From positions 1 through 40,394 of the forward strand of contig NZ_CANQTS010000021.1 of the NCBI RefSeq assembly GCF_947626835.1: DNA of 40,394 nucleotides, read 5' to 3'. Below, one piece after another: positions 23,859 to 34,040 of this stretch. Each line of letters opens with the position of its first letter. The first letter of the stretch is position 1. The notes beneath the pieces are model-generated. The model searched no databases, had not been told where the DNA came from, and was given only the letters and a program-made list of their open reading frames with translations. The stretch is from an uncultured Acinetobacter sp. GTDB taxonomy: Bacteria; Pseudomonadota; Gammaproteobacteria; Pseudomonadales; Moraxellaceae. A program made the translations under genes and the position numbers.

Positions 23859-25616
23859 TTACTGACTTGAGCCTTCACGTTGTTCACGTTCTTTAGCCAC
23901 AGCTTTGTTAATTAAGCCTTGCTGTAAGATGGTGATCAAGTTGTTGACGATCCAGTAAAGTACTAAACCTGCAGGGAAGAACAGTAAGAATACTGTAAAG
24001 ATAACTGGCATGATTTTAAATACTTTAGCTTGCATTGGATCAGTCGGTTGTGGATTCAACGACTGTTGGATAAACATGGTTAAGCCCATCAATAAGGGCA
24101 GGATAAACCATGGATCCATTGCAGATAAATCTTGAATCCAGAACATCCATGGTGCATGACGAAGTTCAACTGACTCCATCAATACCCAATATAAAGCAAG
24201 GAAAATTGGCATTTGCAGTAACAATGGTAAGCAACCTGAAAGTGGATTCACTTGCTCACGCTTGTACAACGCCATCATTTCTTGCGAAAAACGCATACGG
24301 TCTTCACCGAACTCTTCTTTCATGCGTTGCATTTCAGGTGCAATCACACGCATTTTCGCCATCGAGCGGTAGCTCTTCGACGATAATGGCCAAAGAATTA
24401 GTTTAACCAATACGGTAAGTAGAATAATCGCCCAACCCCAGTTGCCGATCAAACCATGGAAAAACTCAAGACCTAAGAATAAAAGTTTCGCAATTGGCCA
24501 TAACCAACCGTAATCCACAGTTTGATTTAAACCTGTTGCTAAATCTTTCAACTCAGATTGAATTTTTGGACCTGAATAGAATGTGGCATCCACTTCAGCT
24601 ACTGTACCTGCTGGTACATTGATCGCAGGTGAAGTAAAACCAATGATATTCATATCATCAGCTGATTTGCGTGATTCTAGTTTGGCTGCATAAGCTTGAC
24701 CGCCATTTTGGGTCAACTTAATTTCGCCTGGTACCCAAGCACTCACGAAGTAGTGTTGCACCATCGCAACCCAACCACCTGTGGCATCAACACTTACTTT
24801 TTCTTCATTAAAGTTATCAAACTTTAATTTGTTGTAGTGTTCATCCGGTGTACCCCATGCACCACCTAGGAAAGTTCCTAAAGTGAAAATGCCTTGATCA
24901 GATTGACCTGGGTCTTCAGAGTTATCACGTTTGATTTGACCAAACATTTGACCCTGCCAAGTTTGGCTGCTGCGGTTAACCACTTTGTGATTAACAACAA
25001 TTGGGTATTTACCTTCAGTAAAGGTAAAGGTTTTAATAATTTCAACGCCATCCGCTGTTTTATATACCATAGGTACGCTCAGCGTTTTTGCTGATTGACC
25101 ATCTTTGCTTGGTACAGCTTTAGCATCGGCTAAACTATATGACGTTTTCTCAACTTCATAATTAGGACGACCATTACGGCTTGAGTCTGGGCCATTTAGA
25201 CCAACTAAACCAGACTGCGCGACATACGTGCGTTTCGCGTCACTTTCAAGCATAACGAATGGTTCATCGCTATCTTTATTTTTGTCATGATTGAGTAATT
25301 CAACACGAACAATATCACCACCTTTTGGACTAATCCAAAGATGATAAAGGTCAGTTTGTACTGAAATAAGCTGTTGACTTACAGGTGCTGTAGTGTCCGT
25401 TGCCTGTTGTGCTGTGACATTTGCTTGTGGCAGATCAGATGCGGCAACAGCCGTCTGAGCATTTGGCAAATCTGCAGATACATCCTGTGATACCACGGCA
25501 GCTTGTTGCTGCGGTTGGTTCTCGACATTACCGTAATCTTTTTGCCACGCCAAAATGAGCAAATATGCGACAACAAACATGGCACCGAGAATTGCAATCC
25601 TGGCCCATTGTTGCAT
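23859..25616 (-). CDS. yidC: Membrane protein insertase YidC
   Basis: Inserts and folds inner-membrane proteins alone or with SecYEG. The 585-residue protein has an N-terminal signal-anchor helix (IAILGAMFVVAYLLIL), a Gln/Ala-rich linker, the large periplasmic beta-sandwich domain (about 80-350) and the conserved C-terminal five-helix core. The core contains the hydrophilic-groove Arg region (WPLSSKSYRSMAKM near 410), NPLSGCLPLLLQMPIFLALY near 455 and LPLLMGLTMFIQQ near 510. GGGG lies 8 bases before the ATG, inside the last yidD codons; only 5 bases separate the two genes. Confidence 0.98.
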   Translation of the reverse strand: MQQWARIAILGAMFVVAYLLILAWQKDYGNVENQPQQQAAVVSQDVSADLPNAQTAVAASDLPQANVTAQQATDTTAPVSQQLISVQTDLYHLWISPKGGDIVRVELLNHDKNKDSDEPFVMLESDAKRTYVAQSGLVGLNGPDSSRNGRPNYEVEKTSYSLADAKAVPSKDGQSAKTLSVPMVYKTADGVEIIKTFTFTEGKYPIVVNHKVVNRSSQTWQGQMFGQIKRDNSEDPGQSDQGIFTLGTFLGGAWGTPDEHYNKLKFDNFNEEKVSVDATGGWVAMVQHYFVSAWVPGEIKLTQNGGQAYAAKLESRKSADDMNIIGFTSPAINVPAGTVAEVDATFYSGPKIQSELKDLATGLNQTVDYGWLWPIAKLLFLGLEFFHGLIGNWGWAIILLTVLVKLILWPLSSKSYRSMAKMRVIAPEMQRMKEEFGEDRMRFSQEMMALYKREQVNPLSGCLPLLLQMPIFLALYWVLMESVELRHAPWMFWIQDLSAMDPWFILPLLMGLTMFIQQSLNPQPTDPMQAKVFKIMPVIFTVFLLFFPAGLVLYWIVNNLITILQQGLINKAVAKEREQREGSSQ

Positions 25617-25621
25617 ATCTA

Positions 25622-25948
25622 TTACCCCAAGTGGTTAGAGTGTTTTTGGTTCAATAAACGATCACGAAAGGGTACAGCAACAAGACGCTTTTGAGAATCA
25701 GAATCTATTTGCTGAAAGGAAATAAAACGAATTGCTTTAAATGGAACAGGATCATAACCCGATCCTCCCCAAGGATGGCACCGGCAAATACGTTTTGTAG
25801 ACAACCACACACCACCGACAGCACCATGTGTCTGGACTGCTTCTAAAGCATATTGAGAACAAGTTGGAATATAACGACAACGAGGTCCAAGTAAAGGACT
25901 AATCGCAATCTGATAGAAACGAATGAACCAATGCAGTAGACGTACCAT
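25622..25948 (-). CDS. yidD: Membrane protein insertion efficiency factor YidD
   Basis: Small membrane-associated protein that helps YidC-dependent insertion. The 108-residue product has the amphipathic N-terminal helix ([18 protein letters not shown]), then the Cys-rich core [19 protein letters not shown] and [17 protein letters not shown], the complete YidD signature. The C-terminal 35 residues beyond this core are not conserved in the family. It sits in the usual place, 9 bases after rnpA and 5 before yidC. Confidence 0.97.
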   Translation of the reverse strand: MVRLLHWFIRFYQIAISPLLGPRCRYIPTCSQYALEAVQTHGAVGGVWLSTKRICRCHPWGGSGYDPVPFKAIRFISFQQIDSDSQKRLVAVPFRDRLLNQKHSNHLG

Positions 25949-25957
25949 TGGCCATCT

Positions 25958-26350
25958 CTACTTTTGTGGAGAGGGAGCTATTTTAGAATGCTTTTTGGCA
26001 AGGCGTTGTAACTTCTGCCAAGCAAATTGTAGTTGCTGGTACAATTCGGCATTAGGTATAGCTTCAATTCCCATTTTGGGCATGACGACAATATCTAATA
26101 AACCTAATTGATGTTGGTGCAAGCGAAAGCTTTCGCGAGCAAGTCGTTTTACTCTATTTCTTTCGTGTGCGCGACGCACTTTCTTTTTAGCAACAACTAA
26201 ACCCAAACGGCTATTTGGCAGTTCGGAATGTTTTGCTAGAAATAAGAAATGGGGCTGATGCACTTTAAAAAGCGCACCATCAAACACACCTTTGTAATCG
26301 GCAGCACAGCGTAAACGAACCTCTGTGCTATAGCCGCAAAGTGTTGTCAT
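25958..26350 (-). CDS. rnpA: Ribonuclease P protein component
   Basis: Protein cofactor of RNase P, which matures tRNA 5' ends. The ATG at 26350 ([13 protein letters not shown]) is used; a TTG six codons upstream is less likely. The 130-residue basic protein has [23 protein letters not shown] (described as the RnpA RNR block: [16 protein letters not shown], about residues 53-68) and ARESFR, the family signature. It begins 29 bases after rpmH and continues the leftward ribosomal/secretion operon. Confidence 0.95.
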   Translation of the reverse strand: MTTLCGYSTEVRLRCAADYKGVFDGALFKVHQPHFLFLAKHSELPNSRLGLVVAKKKVRRAHERNRVKRLARESFRLHQHQLGLLDIVVMPKMGIEAIPNAELYQQLQFAWQKLQRLAKKHSKIAPSPQK

Positions 26351-26379
26351 CACACCCAAAACCGTCAAGCGTTAACTGA

Positions 26380-26514
26380 TTAAACAGTTAAGCTATGACG
26401 ACCTTTTGCACGACGGCGAGCTAATACTTGACGACCAGCTTTAGTAGCCATACGAGCACGGAAACCATGAACGCGCTTGCGCTTTAATTCAGATGGTTGA
26501 AATGTACGTTTCAT
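26380..26514 (-). CDS. rpmH: 50S ribosomal protein L34
   Basis: A 44-residue, very basic ribosomal protein reading [18 protein letters not shown] at the start and [12 protein letters not shown] at the end, the near-invariant L34 sequence. Too short for many gene callers. It is the first gene of the leftward block next to oriC, with GAGTTTCG-type sequence just before the ATG; the operon promoter lies in 26515-26700. Confidence 0.98.
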
Positions 26515-26699
26515 ATCGAAACTCCAAAAATGATCTTTCTATAAAGGTCCGCGATTTTAGTGCTCATTGCTTGAGCTGTCAATGAAAAAGGGCAAATGTT
26601 ATCAAATTAGATTGTAATATTTTCTTAAACATTAAAATGATTGTCCTATATAGAAAATTAAGAATGTACAGTTTTTATTATTCTATATATTTGATATTA

Positions 26700-27089
26700 A
26701 TGGATAAATTAAATATCAACAACGATATTAACATACTTATCCACAAGTTTATACATAGTTTGTTAATAGCTTATATTTTTGATTTTAAATTTATTCCATT
26801 TTAAGACTTATCCACAAAAAACATTGTGCTTATAAATAAATTTAAATTTATAAATTTAATATTATTATTATTAGGAAGCCTAATTTCTATGGATAAGTGA
26901 CTTTTTTTAATAAAAAACATTTAGTTAAGTTGTGAATAACTATGTTTATATTAATTGAATACTTTGGGGATAAGTTTTTGATATATTTTATCCACAACTT
27001 TCGGGTAAACTTATCCACATGGTGGTTTAAATTTAAAATTGAGCTTTTTTTAGCAAATTAATGTCATTAGTCATGACAGATGTGGATAA
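26700..27089. promoter_or_regulatory. Chromosomal replication origin oriC
   Basis: Between rpmH and dnaA. Perfect DnaA boxes TTATCCACA: plus strand 26737-26745, 26808-26816, 26988-26996, 27011-27019; minus strand 27081-27089. One-mismatch boxes on the minus strand: 26888-26896, 26931-26939, 26965-26973. The left and right boxes flank an AT-only block. Position beside dnaA and divergence of the flanking gene blocks agree with an active bidirectional origin. Exact limits are approximate. Confidence 0.92.
26827..26880. other. Candidate DNA-unwinding element within oriC
   Basis: Nearly pure A/T, including the 16-bp palindrome ATAAATTTAAATTTAT (26836-26851) and an ATT-repeat tract (26858-26872), directly next to the perfect box at 26808. 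This is the lowest-stability stretch of the gap by eye. Confidence 0.6.
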
Positions 27090-27101
27090 CTTGGTTAGAA
27101 T
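27073..27101 (+). promoter_or_regulatory. dnaA promoter with an internal DnaA box
   Basis: ATGACA (27073-27078), 17-base spacer, TAGAAT (27096-27101). A perfect DnaA box (27081-27089, minus strand) fills the spacer, so bound DnaA would block RNA polymerase. The start near 27108 gives a leader of about 57 bases. Confidence 0.7.
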
Positions 27102-27164
27102 GGCGACCCGCTTAGGTTTGGGGCGGTCAGTTTTCATCTGTTAATGGATATATAGGGGTTTCAC

Positions 27165-28547
27165 ATGCTTTGGACAGACTGTTTAGATCGCTTGCGCCAA
27201 GAGCTATCTGGAAATGTCTTTACGATGTGGATTCGCCCATTAGTTGCAGAAGAGGCTCAAGACTGTTTACGCCTATATGCGCCTAATCCTTATTGGACGC
27301 GTTATATTCAAGAACATCATCTTGAATTGATCTCAATTTTGGCAGAACAGCTTTCTGAAGGGCGTGTGCGTAAAGTTGAAATTTTAGTTGATTCGCGTCC
27401 TGGTGCAATTTTAGCGCCTAGTGAACAGCCTGCAACGAGCACAGCAGCTTTACAAAATCCTACTCCTGTATCTACACCGACCAAAGCTAAAAAAGACAAA
27501 GATGAAGCAGCTAAAGCAAATCGTAAGCGTCTTTTAAATCCCTTATTCACTTTTTCACTGTTTGTGGAAGGTCGTTCTAATCAAATGGCTGCTGAAACGT
27601 GTCGTAAGGTTTTAACGCAATTAGGTGAGCCGCAACACAATCCGTTATTTTTGTATGGTCCAACTGGCTTAGGTAAAACTCACCTCATGCAAGCGGTAGG
27701 CAATGCATTGTTGCAAGCGAAACCAAATGCACGTGTGATGTATATGACTGCTGAGAGCTTTGTGCAAGATTTTGTCACATCATTGCAAAAGGGTAAGGTC
27801 GAAGAATTTAAGAAAAATTGCCGTTCACTGGATTTATTACTTGTCGATGATATTCATTTACTTGCTGGTAAAGAAGCGAGTTTAGTTGAATTTTTTTACA
27901 CTTTTAACGCATTACTTGATGAATCAAAACAGATCATTTTAACTTCAGATCGCTATCCAAAAGAGTTGACTGAACTTGATCCACGTTTGGTTTCACGTTT
28001 TTCTTGGGGATTATCGGTTGGTGTTGAGCCCCCTGATATTGAAACACGGATCGAAATTTTACTGAAAAAAGCAGAAAGCACGGGTGTAGAATTACCGCGT
28101 AATTGTGCTTTATTTATTGCACAACAAGTGGTCGCTAATGTTCGTGAACTCGAAGGTGCTTTAAATAAAGTTGTGGCAATTTCACGCTTTAAAGGCACGT
28201 CTATTGACCTAGATGTGGTGCGTGAATCACTCAAAGATGTACTTGCGATTCGTGCACGTACCATTAGTACTGAAAACATTCAGCGTGTAGTAAGTGAGTA
28301 CTTCCGTATTCCACTTAAAGAATTGGTTGGACCTAAACGTACCCGTATTTATGCGCGTCCGCGTCAATTGGCTATGGGTTTATCACGTGAACTTACTGGC
28401 GACAGCTTTCCTGAAATTGGTATGGCTTTTGGTGGGCGTGATCATAGTACGGTCATGCATGCCTGTGAAAAAGTGCAAAGCTTACGCCAAGAAGACCCTA
28501 TGTTTAATGAGGACTATAAAAACCTACAGCGCTTGTTACAAAGCTGA
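27165..28547 (+). CDS. dnaA: Chromosomal replication initiator DnaA
   Basis: AAA+ ATPase that binds DnaA boxes, melts oriC and loads DnaB. The 460-residue protein has domain I (MLWTDCLDRLRQELSGNVF, helicase contact), a linker with Thr/Pro/Lys (about 85-122), Walker A GPTGLGKT at 165-172, Walker B LLLVDDIHLL near 228-237, the sensor/Arg-finger region VSRFSWGL, and C-terminal domain IV with the helix-turn-helix signature GGRDHSTVMHAC near 427. GGGG lies before the ATG at 27165. First gene of dnaA-dnaN-recF-gyrB. Confidence 0.99.
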   Translation: MLWTDCLDRLRQELSGNVFTMWIRPLVAEEAQDCLRLYAPNPYWTRYIQEHHLELISILAEQLSEGRVRKVEILVDSRPGAILAPSEQPATSTAALQNPTPVSTPTKAKKDKDEAAKANRKRLLNPLFTFSLFVEGRSNQMAAETCRKVLTQLGEPQHNPLFLYGPTGLGKTHLMQAVGNALLQAKPNARVMYMTAESFVQDFVTSLQKGKVEEFKKNCRSLDLLLVDDIHLLAGKEASLVEFFYTFNALLDESKQIILTSDRYPKELTELDPRLVSRFSWGLSVGVEPPDIETRIEILLKKAESTGVELPRNCALFIAQQVVANVRELEGALNKVVAISRFKGTSIDLDVVRESLKDVLAIRARTISTENIQRVVSEYFRIPLKELVGPKRTRIYARPRQLAMGLSRELTGDSFPEIGMAFGGRDHSTVMHACEKVQSLRQEDPMFNEDYKNLQRLLQS

Positions 28548-28644
28548 TTAAGTTTTATTCAATTGCTAGACCTTGCAATCACGTAAGTTCTACCTCATAT
28601 TACTCATCGAAAAATTTCATCTTCAGTTGTTAGAGGAATGTATT

Positions 28645-29793
28645 GTGCGTTTAAAAATCGCGAAAGAAAGCTTATTGAATGTTCTCTCTCACGTTGTGGG
28701 CGCGGTAGAACGTCGCCATACTCTGAATATTCTATCTAACGTTAAAGTGCAGGTGACGCAGCATGCGTTAACGGTCACAGGCTCTGATTTAGAAGTTGAG
28801 TTGGTAGCAAGTACAGTCTTAGCTGAAGGTGCATGCTTACAAGCGGGTGAAACGACTGTACCGGCACGTAAATTGGTTGATATTTGTAAATCTCTACCGA
28901 ATGGTGCTTTTGTTGATTTACATGTCGCTGAAGATCAGCGTTGTGTTTTAACCTCAGGGCGTAGTCGCTTTGTGTTAGGCACATTGCCTGCTGAAGATTA
29001 TCCGCTATTAACTACAGAAAGTACGCAAGGCACGCAAGTGACCGTGACACAACGTGAATTAAAACGTTTGTTTGAAAAGACTGCTTTCGCGATGGCAGTG
29101 CAAGATGTACGTTTTTACCTAACAGGTACCTTGCTTGAAGTTGAAGAGAATCAATTGCGTGCGGTGACCACAGATGGTCATCGTTTAGCCTTGTGTGAAA
29201 CAGTCGCTTCATCGAATGCTACACAGCCGATGCAAGCGATTGTGCCACGTAAGGCAGTTGCTGAGTTGCAGCGTTTACTCAGTCTTGAAGATGAACAACT
29301 GTCTTTGTTGATTGGTCGTGAATTACTTAATATTACCATTAGCACGCCAAGCCGTGACAAAGAACAACCAGATATTACCGTGCGTTTCACAACCAAACTC
29401 ATTGATGGAAAGTTCCCTGATTACCGTCGTGTGATTCCACGTGGTGGCAATAAAACAGTTGTGATTGGTCATGATGTATTTAAACAATCATTGCAACGTG
29501 TTTCGATTTTAAGTAATGAAAAATTGCGTGGTGTGTTCTTAATCTTTAAGCAAGATGCGTTGCAATTGCGTGCCAATAACCCTGAGCAAGATGAAGCAAC
29601 CGAAGAGCTTGCAATTCAGTACACTAGCGATGAATTGGAAATGTCGTTTAACTCGCAATACTTACTTGAAGTACTTAATGTCCTCGATGGTGAAGATGTA
29701 TCCATGACCATGACAGAAGCCAATCATTCGGTATTGGTACAAGATGCGATGCATCCTGATCAGACCTATGTGGTCATGCCAATGCGTGTTTAA
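28645..29793 (+). CDS. dnaN: DNA polymerase III beta clamp
   Basis: Sliding clamp that tethers replicative and repair polymerases. The GTG at 28645 (reading MRLKIAKESLLNVLSHV) is the start: AGAGGA sits 7 bases upstream and the N-terminus fits the family; the frame is open 24 codons further back without support. The 382-residue protein has three repeated clamp domains, with NILSNV near 30, RAVTTDGHRLAL near 170 and the C-terminal TYVVMPMRV ending typical of the peptide-binding pocket strand. It follows dnaA by 97 bases and recF by 12 bases upstream spacing. Confidence 0.98.
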   Translation: MRLKIAKESLLNVLSHVVGAVERRHTLNILSNVKVQVTQHALTVTGSDLEVELVASTVLAEGACLQAGETTVPARKLVDICKSLPNGAFVDLHVAEDQRCVLTSGRSRFVLGTLPAEDYPLLTTESTQGTQVTVTQRELKRLFEKTAFAMAVQDVRFYLTGTLLEVEENQLRAVTTDGHRLALCETVASSNATQPMQAIVPRKAVAELQRLLSLEDEQLSLLIGRELLNITISTPSRDKEQPDITVRFTTKLIDGKFPDYRRVIPRGGNKTVVIGHDVFKQSLQRVSILSNEKLRGVFLIFKQDALQLRANNPEQDEATEELAIQYTSDELEMSFNSQYLLEVLNVLDGEDVSMTMTEANHSVLVQDAMHPDQTYVVMPMRV

Positions 29794-29805
29794 GCGTTTA
29801 GATTT

Positions 29806-30888
29806 ATGCAGATCACGCATTTAAATATTCAACGTGTTCGAAATTTAAAAACGGTTGCGCTCCAAGAGTTGCAGCCGTTTAACGTCTTTTATGGGGTCAA
29901 TGGTTCGGGTAAAACCTCTATACTTGAAGCGATCCATTTGCTGGCTACAGGTCGCTCATTTCGAACACATATCCCCAAACATTACATTCAGCAGCATGCC
30001 CAAGATGCGATTGTTTTTGCGCAATCGGTAAGCGATAAAATTGGGATGCAAAAGCTGATTTCGGGTGAACAGATCATTAAACTCAATGGTGATCATATTG
30101 CCACACAAGGTCAGCTAGCACGTTTACTGCCATTGCAAATGATTGATCCATTAAGCACGGATATTATTGATCATGGTGCTAAACCACGTCGTCAATTACT
30201 CGATTGGCTGATGTTTCACGTGGAACCTGATTTTTATCAAACATGGCAATTTTATTCACGTGCCTTAAAACAACGTAATAGTCTACTTAAAAATCAGCGT
30301 AACTTAAGTTTGCAAGACTTAGAGCCGTGGAATGAAATACTGAGTCGTTATGGTGAAATGTTACATCTACAGCGTTTAAGTATTGTGGAACAATGGCAGC
30401 AGTATTTGGCTCAAGATTTGGCATATTTATTGCCGAATGTCGAGATCAAACTCGATTACCAAGCAGGCTTTCATACTGAGCTCGGTTTATTGCATGATTT
30501 AACCCAGCATCATCAAAAAGACCTTGATCGGCGCTATACCGAATATGGCCCGCATCGTGCTGATCTGCGTTTAAGAACGCCAATTGGCGATGCTGATGTG
30601 GTGTTGTCACGTGGGCAAAAAAAGCTCTTGATCATTGCCTTAAAACTGTCACAGATTGCAATGCTGCATGGGTGTAATAAGGAAACTGTGGTATTATTAG
30701 ATGATCTGACGGCAGAATTAGATTTAACCGCACAACAACGTTTAATTGGGCGTTTAAGCCAACTTGGTAGTCAAGTTTTTATTACCACTTTAGACCATGA
30801 AGCAGTGCAAACTCACTTACATGATTTGTCTATTTCTTATCAATTATTCAATGTTGAAAACGGTGAGGTTCGCCTTGTCACACAATGA
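29806..30888 (+). CDS. recF: DNA replication and repair protein RecF
   Basis: SMC-like ATPase that helps RecOR load RecA at gaps. The 360-residue protein has Walker [10 protein letters not shown] at residues 30-38, the RSFRTH motif near 51, the ABC signature LSRGQKK near 266 and Walker [13 protein letters not shown] near 293. The binding site before the ATG is weak and the gap to dnaN is 12 bases, so translational coupling is likely. A parS-like site lies within the coding sequence (30212-30227). Confidence 0.97.
   Translation: MQITHLNIQRVRNLKTVALQELQPFNVFYGVNGSGKTSILEAIHLLATGRSFRTHIPKHYIQQHAQDAIVFAQSVSDKIGMQKLISGEQIIKLNGDHIATQGQLARLLPLQMIDPLSTDIIDHGAKPRRQLLDWLMFHVEPDFYQTWQFYSRALKQRNSLLKNQRNLSLQDLEPWNEILSRYGEMLHLQRLSIVEQWQQYLAQDLAYLLPNVEIKLDYQAGFHTELGLLHDLTQHHQKDLDRRYTEYGPHRADLRLRTPIGDADVVLSRGQKKLLIIALKLSQIAMLHGCNKETVVLLDDLTAELDLTAQQRLIGRLSQLGSQVFITTLDHEAVQTHLHDLSISYQLFNVENGEVRLVTQ
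30212..30227. promoter_or_regulatory. parS-like site inside recF
   Basis: TGTTTCACGTGGAACC, 14 of 16 identical to the perfect palindrome and sharing the inner GTTTCACGTGGAAC with the site at 22155. It lies about 3.2 kb right of oriC and encodes Met-Phe-His-Val-Glu. Confidence 0.82.
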
Positions 30889-30924
30889 TTTACCCATCTT
30901 GGGATAGACCTATTTTTTCACTAG

Positions 30925-33402
<2,478 letters not shown>

Positions 33403-33424
33403 TTAAGTCTAAGCATAAAATTTT

Positions 33425-33452
33425 AAAAAGCGCCTTTCGAGGCGCTTTTTTT
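33425..33452 (+). terminator. gyrB intrinsic terminator
   Basis: AAAAAGCGCCT (33425-33435), loop TTCG, AGGCGCTTTTT (33440-33450), then more T. A UUCG tetraloop makes this a very stable hairpin. Confidence 0.95.
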
Positions 33453-33508
33453 ATGCTATGTTGCTATCAAAATAAACTAAAAATTTGATTAAAATTGAGG
33501 AAAATAAT

Positions 33509-33853
33509 ATGGCTATCACTACTTTAGAAAGTATCCGTGATCATTGGGTAGAGGCATTTTTTAATGGCGATTATGCCGCTTTAGCCCAATACGAAGACCA
33601 AGACTTTAAAGTAATTTACGAGCAAGAAGGTCGAGTTGAAAGTCACTATACGCGTTATACGCAAATTGAACATGCGGTGCAAAATGGTGTGTGGAAGCCA
33701 CAAAAACTAGATGTAGAAGCAGAACTATTTGATTTTGATGAAAATTTACAAAAATGCCAAGTACAAGTCGAACTGAGTAATCAACAAAAGATTCAAGAAA
33801 CTTGGGTGTATACAACCGAATGGAAAATTACTGAATTACGCTTTTTAAAATAA
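33509..33853 (+). CDS. Small NTF2-like (SnoaL/DUF4440-type) protein
   Basis: Start 33509 (MAITTLESIRDHW) has GAGG 8 bases upstream; an in-frame TTG eight codons earlier precedes that site. The 114-residue protein shows a helix with WVEAFFNGDYAALAQYEDQDF followed by five or six alternating strands (VIYEQ, EAELFDF, CQVQVEL, ETWVYTTEWKI), the layout of cone-shaped NTF2-like folds. Family placement is by pattern, not by a strong motif. The function is unknown. A DnaA-box-like site starts 5 bases after its stop. Confidence 0.68.
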   Translation: MAITTLESIRDHWVEAFFNGDYAALAQYEDQDFKVIYEQEGRVESHYTRYTQIEHAVQNGVWKPQKLDVEAELFDFDENLQKCQVQVELSNQQKIQETWVYTTEWKITELRFLK

Positions 33854-33857
33854 TGGA

Positions 33858-34026
33858 TGTTGATAACTGGCATTGTTAAGCTAAAAACTGTGGATAAGTT
33901 TTGAGTTATCCACCTTAAATAAAAAAGTCGCTTCAAAATAAAAAGCACCCAAAGGTGCTTTTTACTGCGGATAACTTGGGGTTTATGCACACAAACTGTG
34001 GATAACTTTTTGGCAAGTGTGCATAA
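33858..34026. promoter_or_regulatory. Second DnaA-box cluster, near gyrB
   Basis: Seven boxes in 169 bases. Minus strand: 33858-33866 (TTATCAACA), 33889-33897 (perfect), 33966-33974 (TTATCCGCA), 33997-34005 (perfect), 34018-34026 (TTATGCACA). Plus strand: 33906-33914 (TTATCCACC) and 33983-33991 (TTATGCACA). It lies in the gap between the NTF2-like gene and the ABC-F gene, about 7 kb from oriC. Confidence 0.75.
33941..33962. terminator. Bidirectional terminator inside the DnaA-box cluster
   Basis: AAAAGCACC (33941-33949), loop CAAA, GGTGCTTTT (33954-33962), A-run before and T-run after. It serves the NTF2-like gene and possibly the leftward ABC-F gene's neighbour transcript. Confidence 0.85.
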
Positions 34027-34040
34027 CTTAAACCGAGTAT

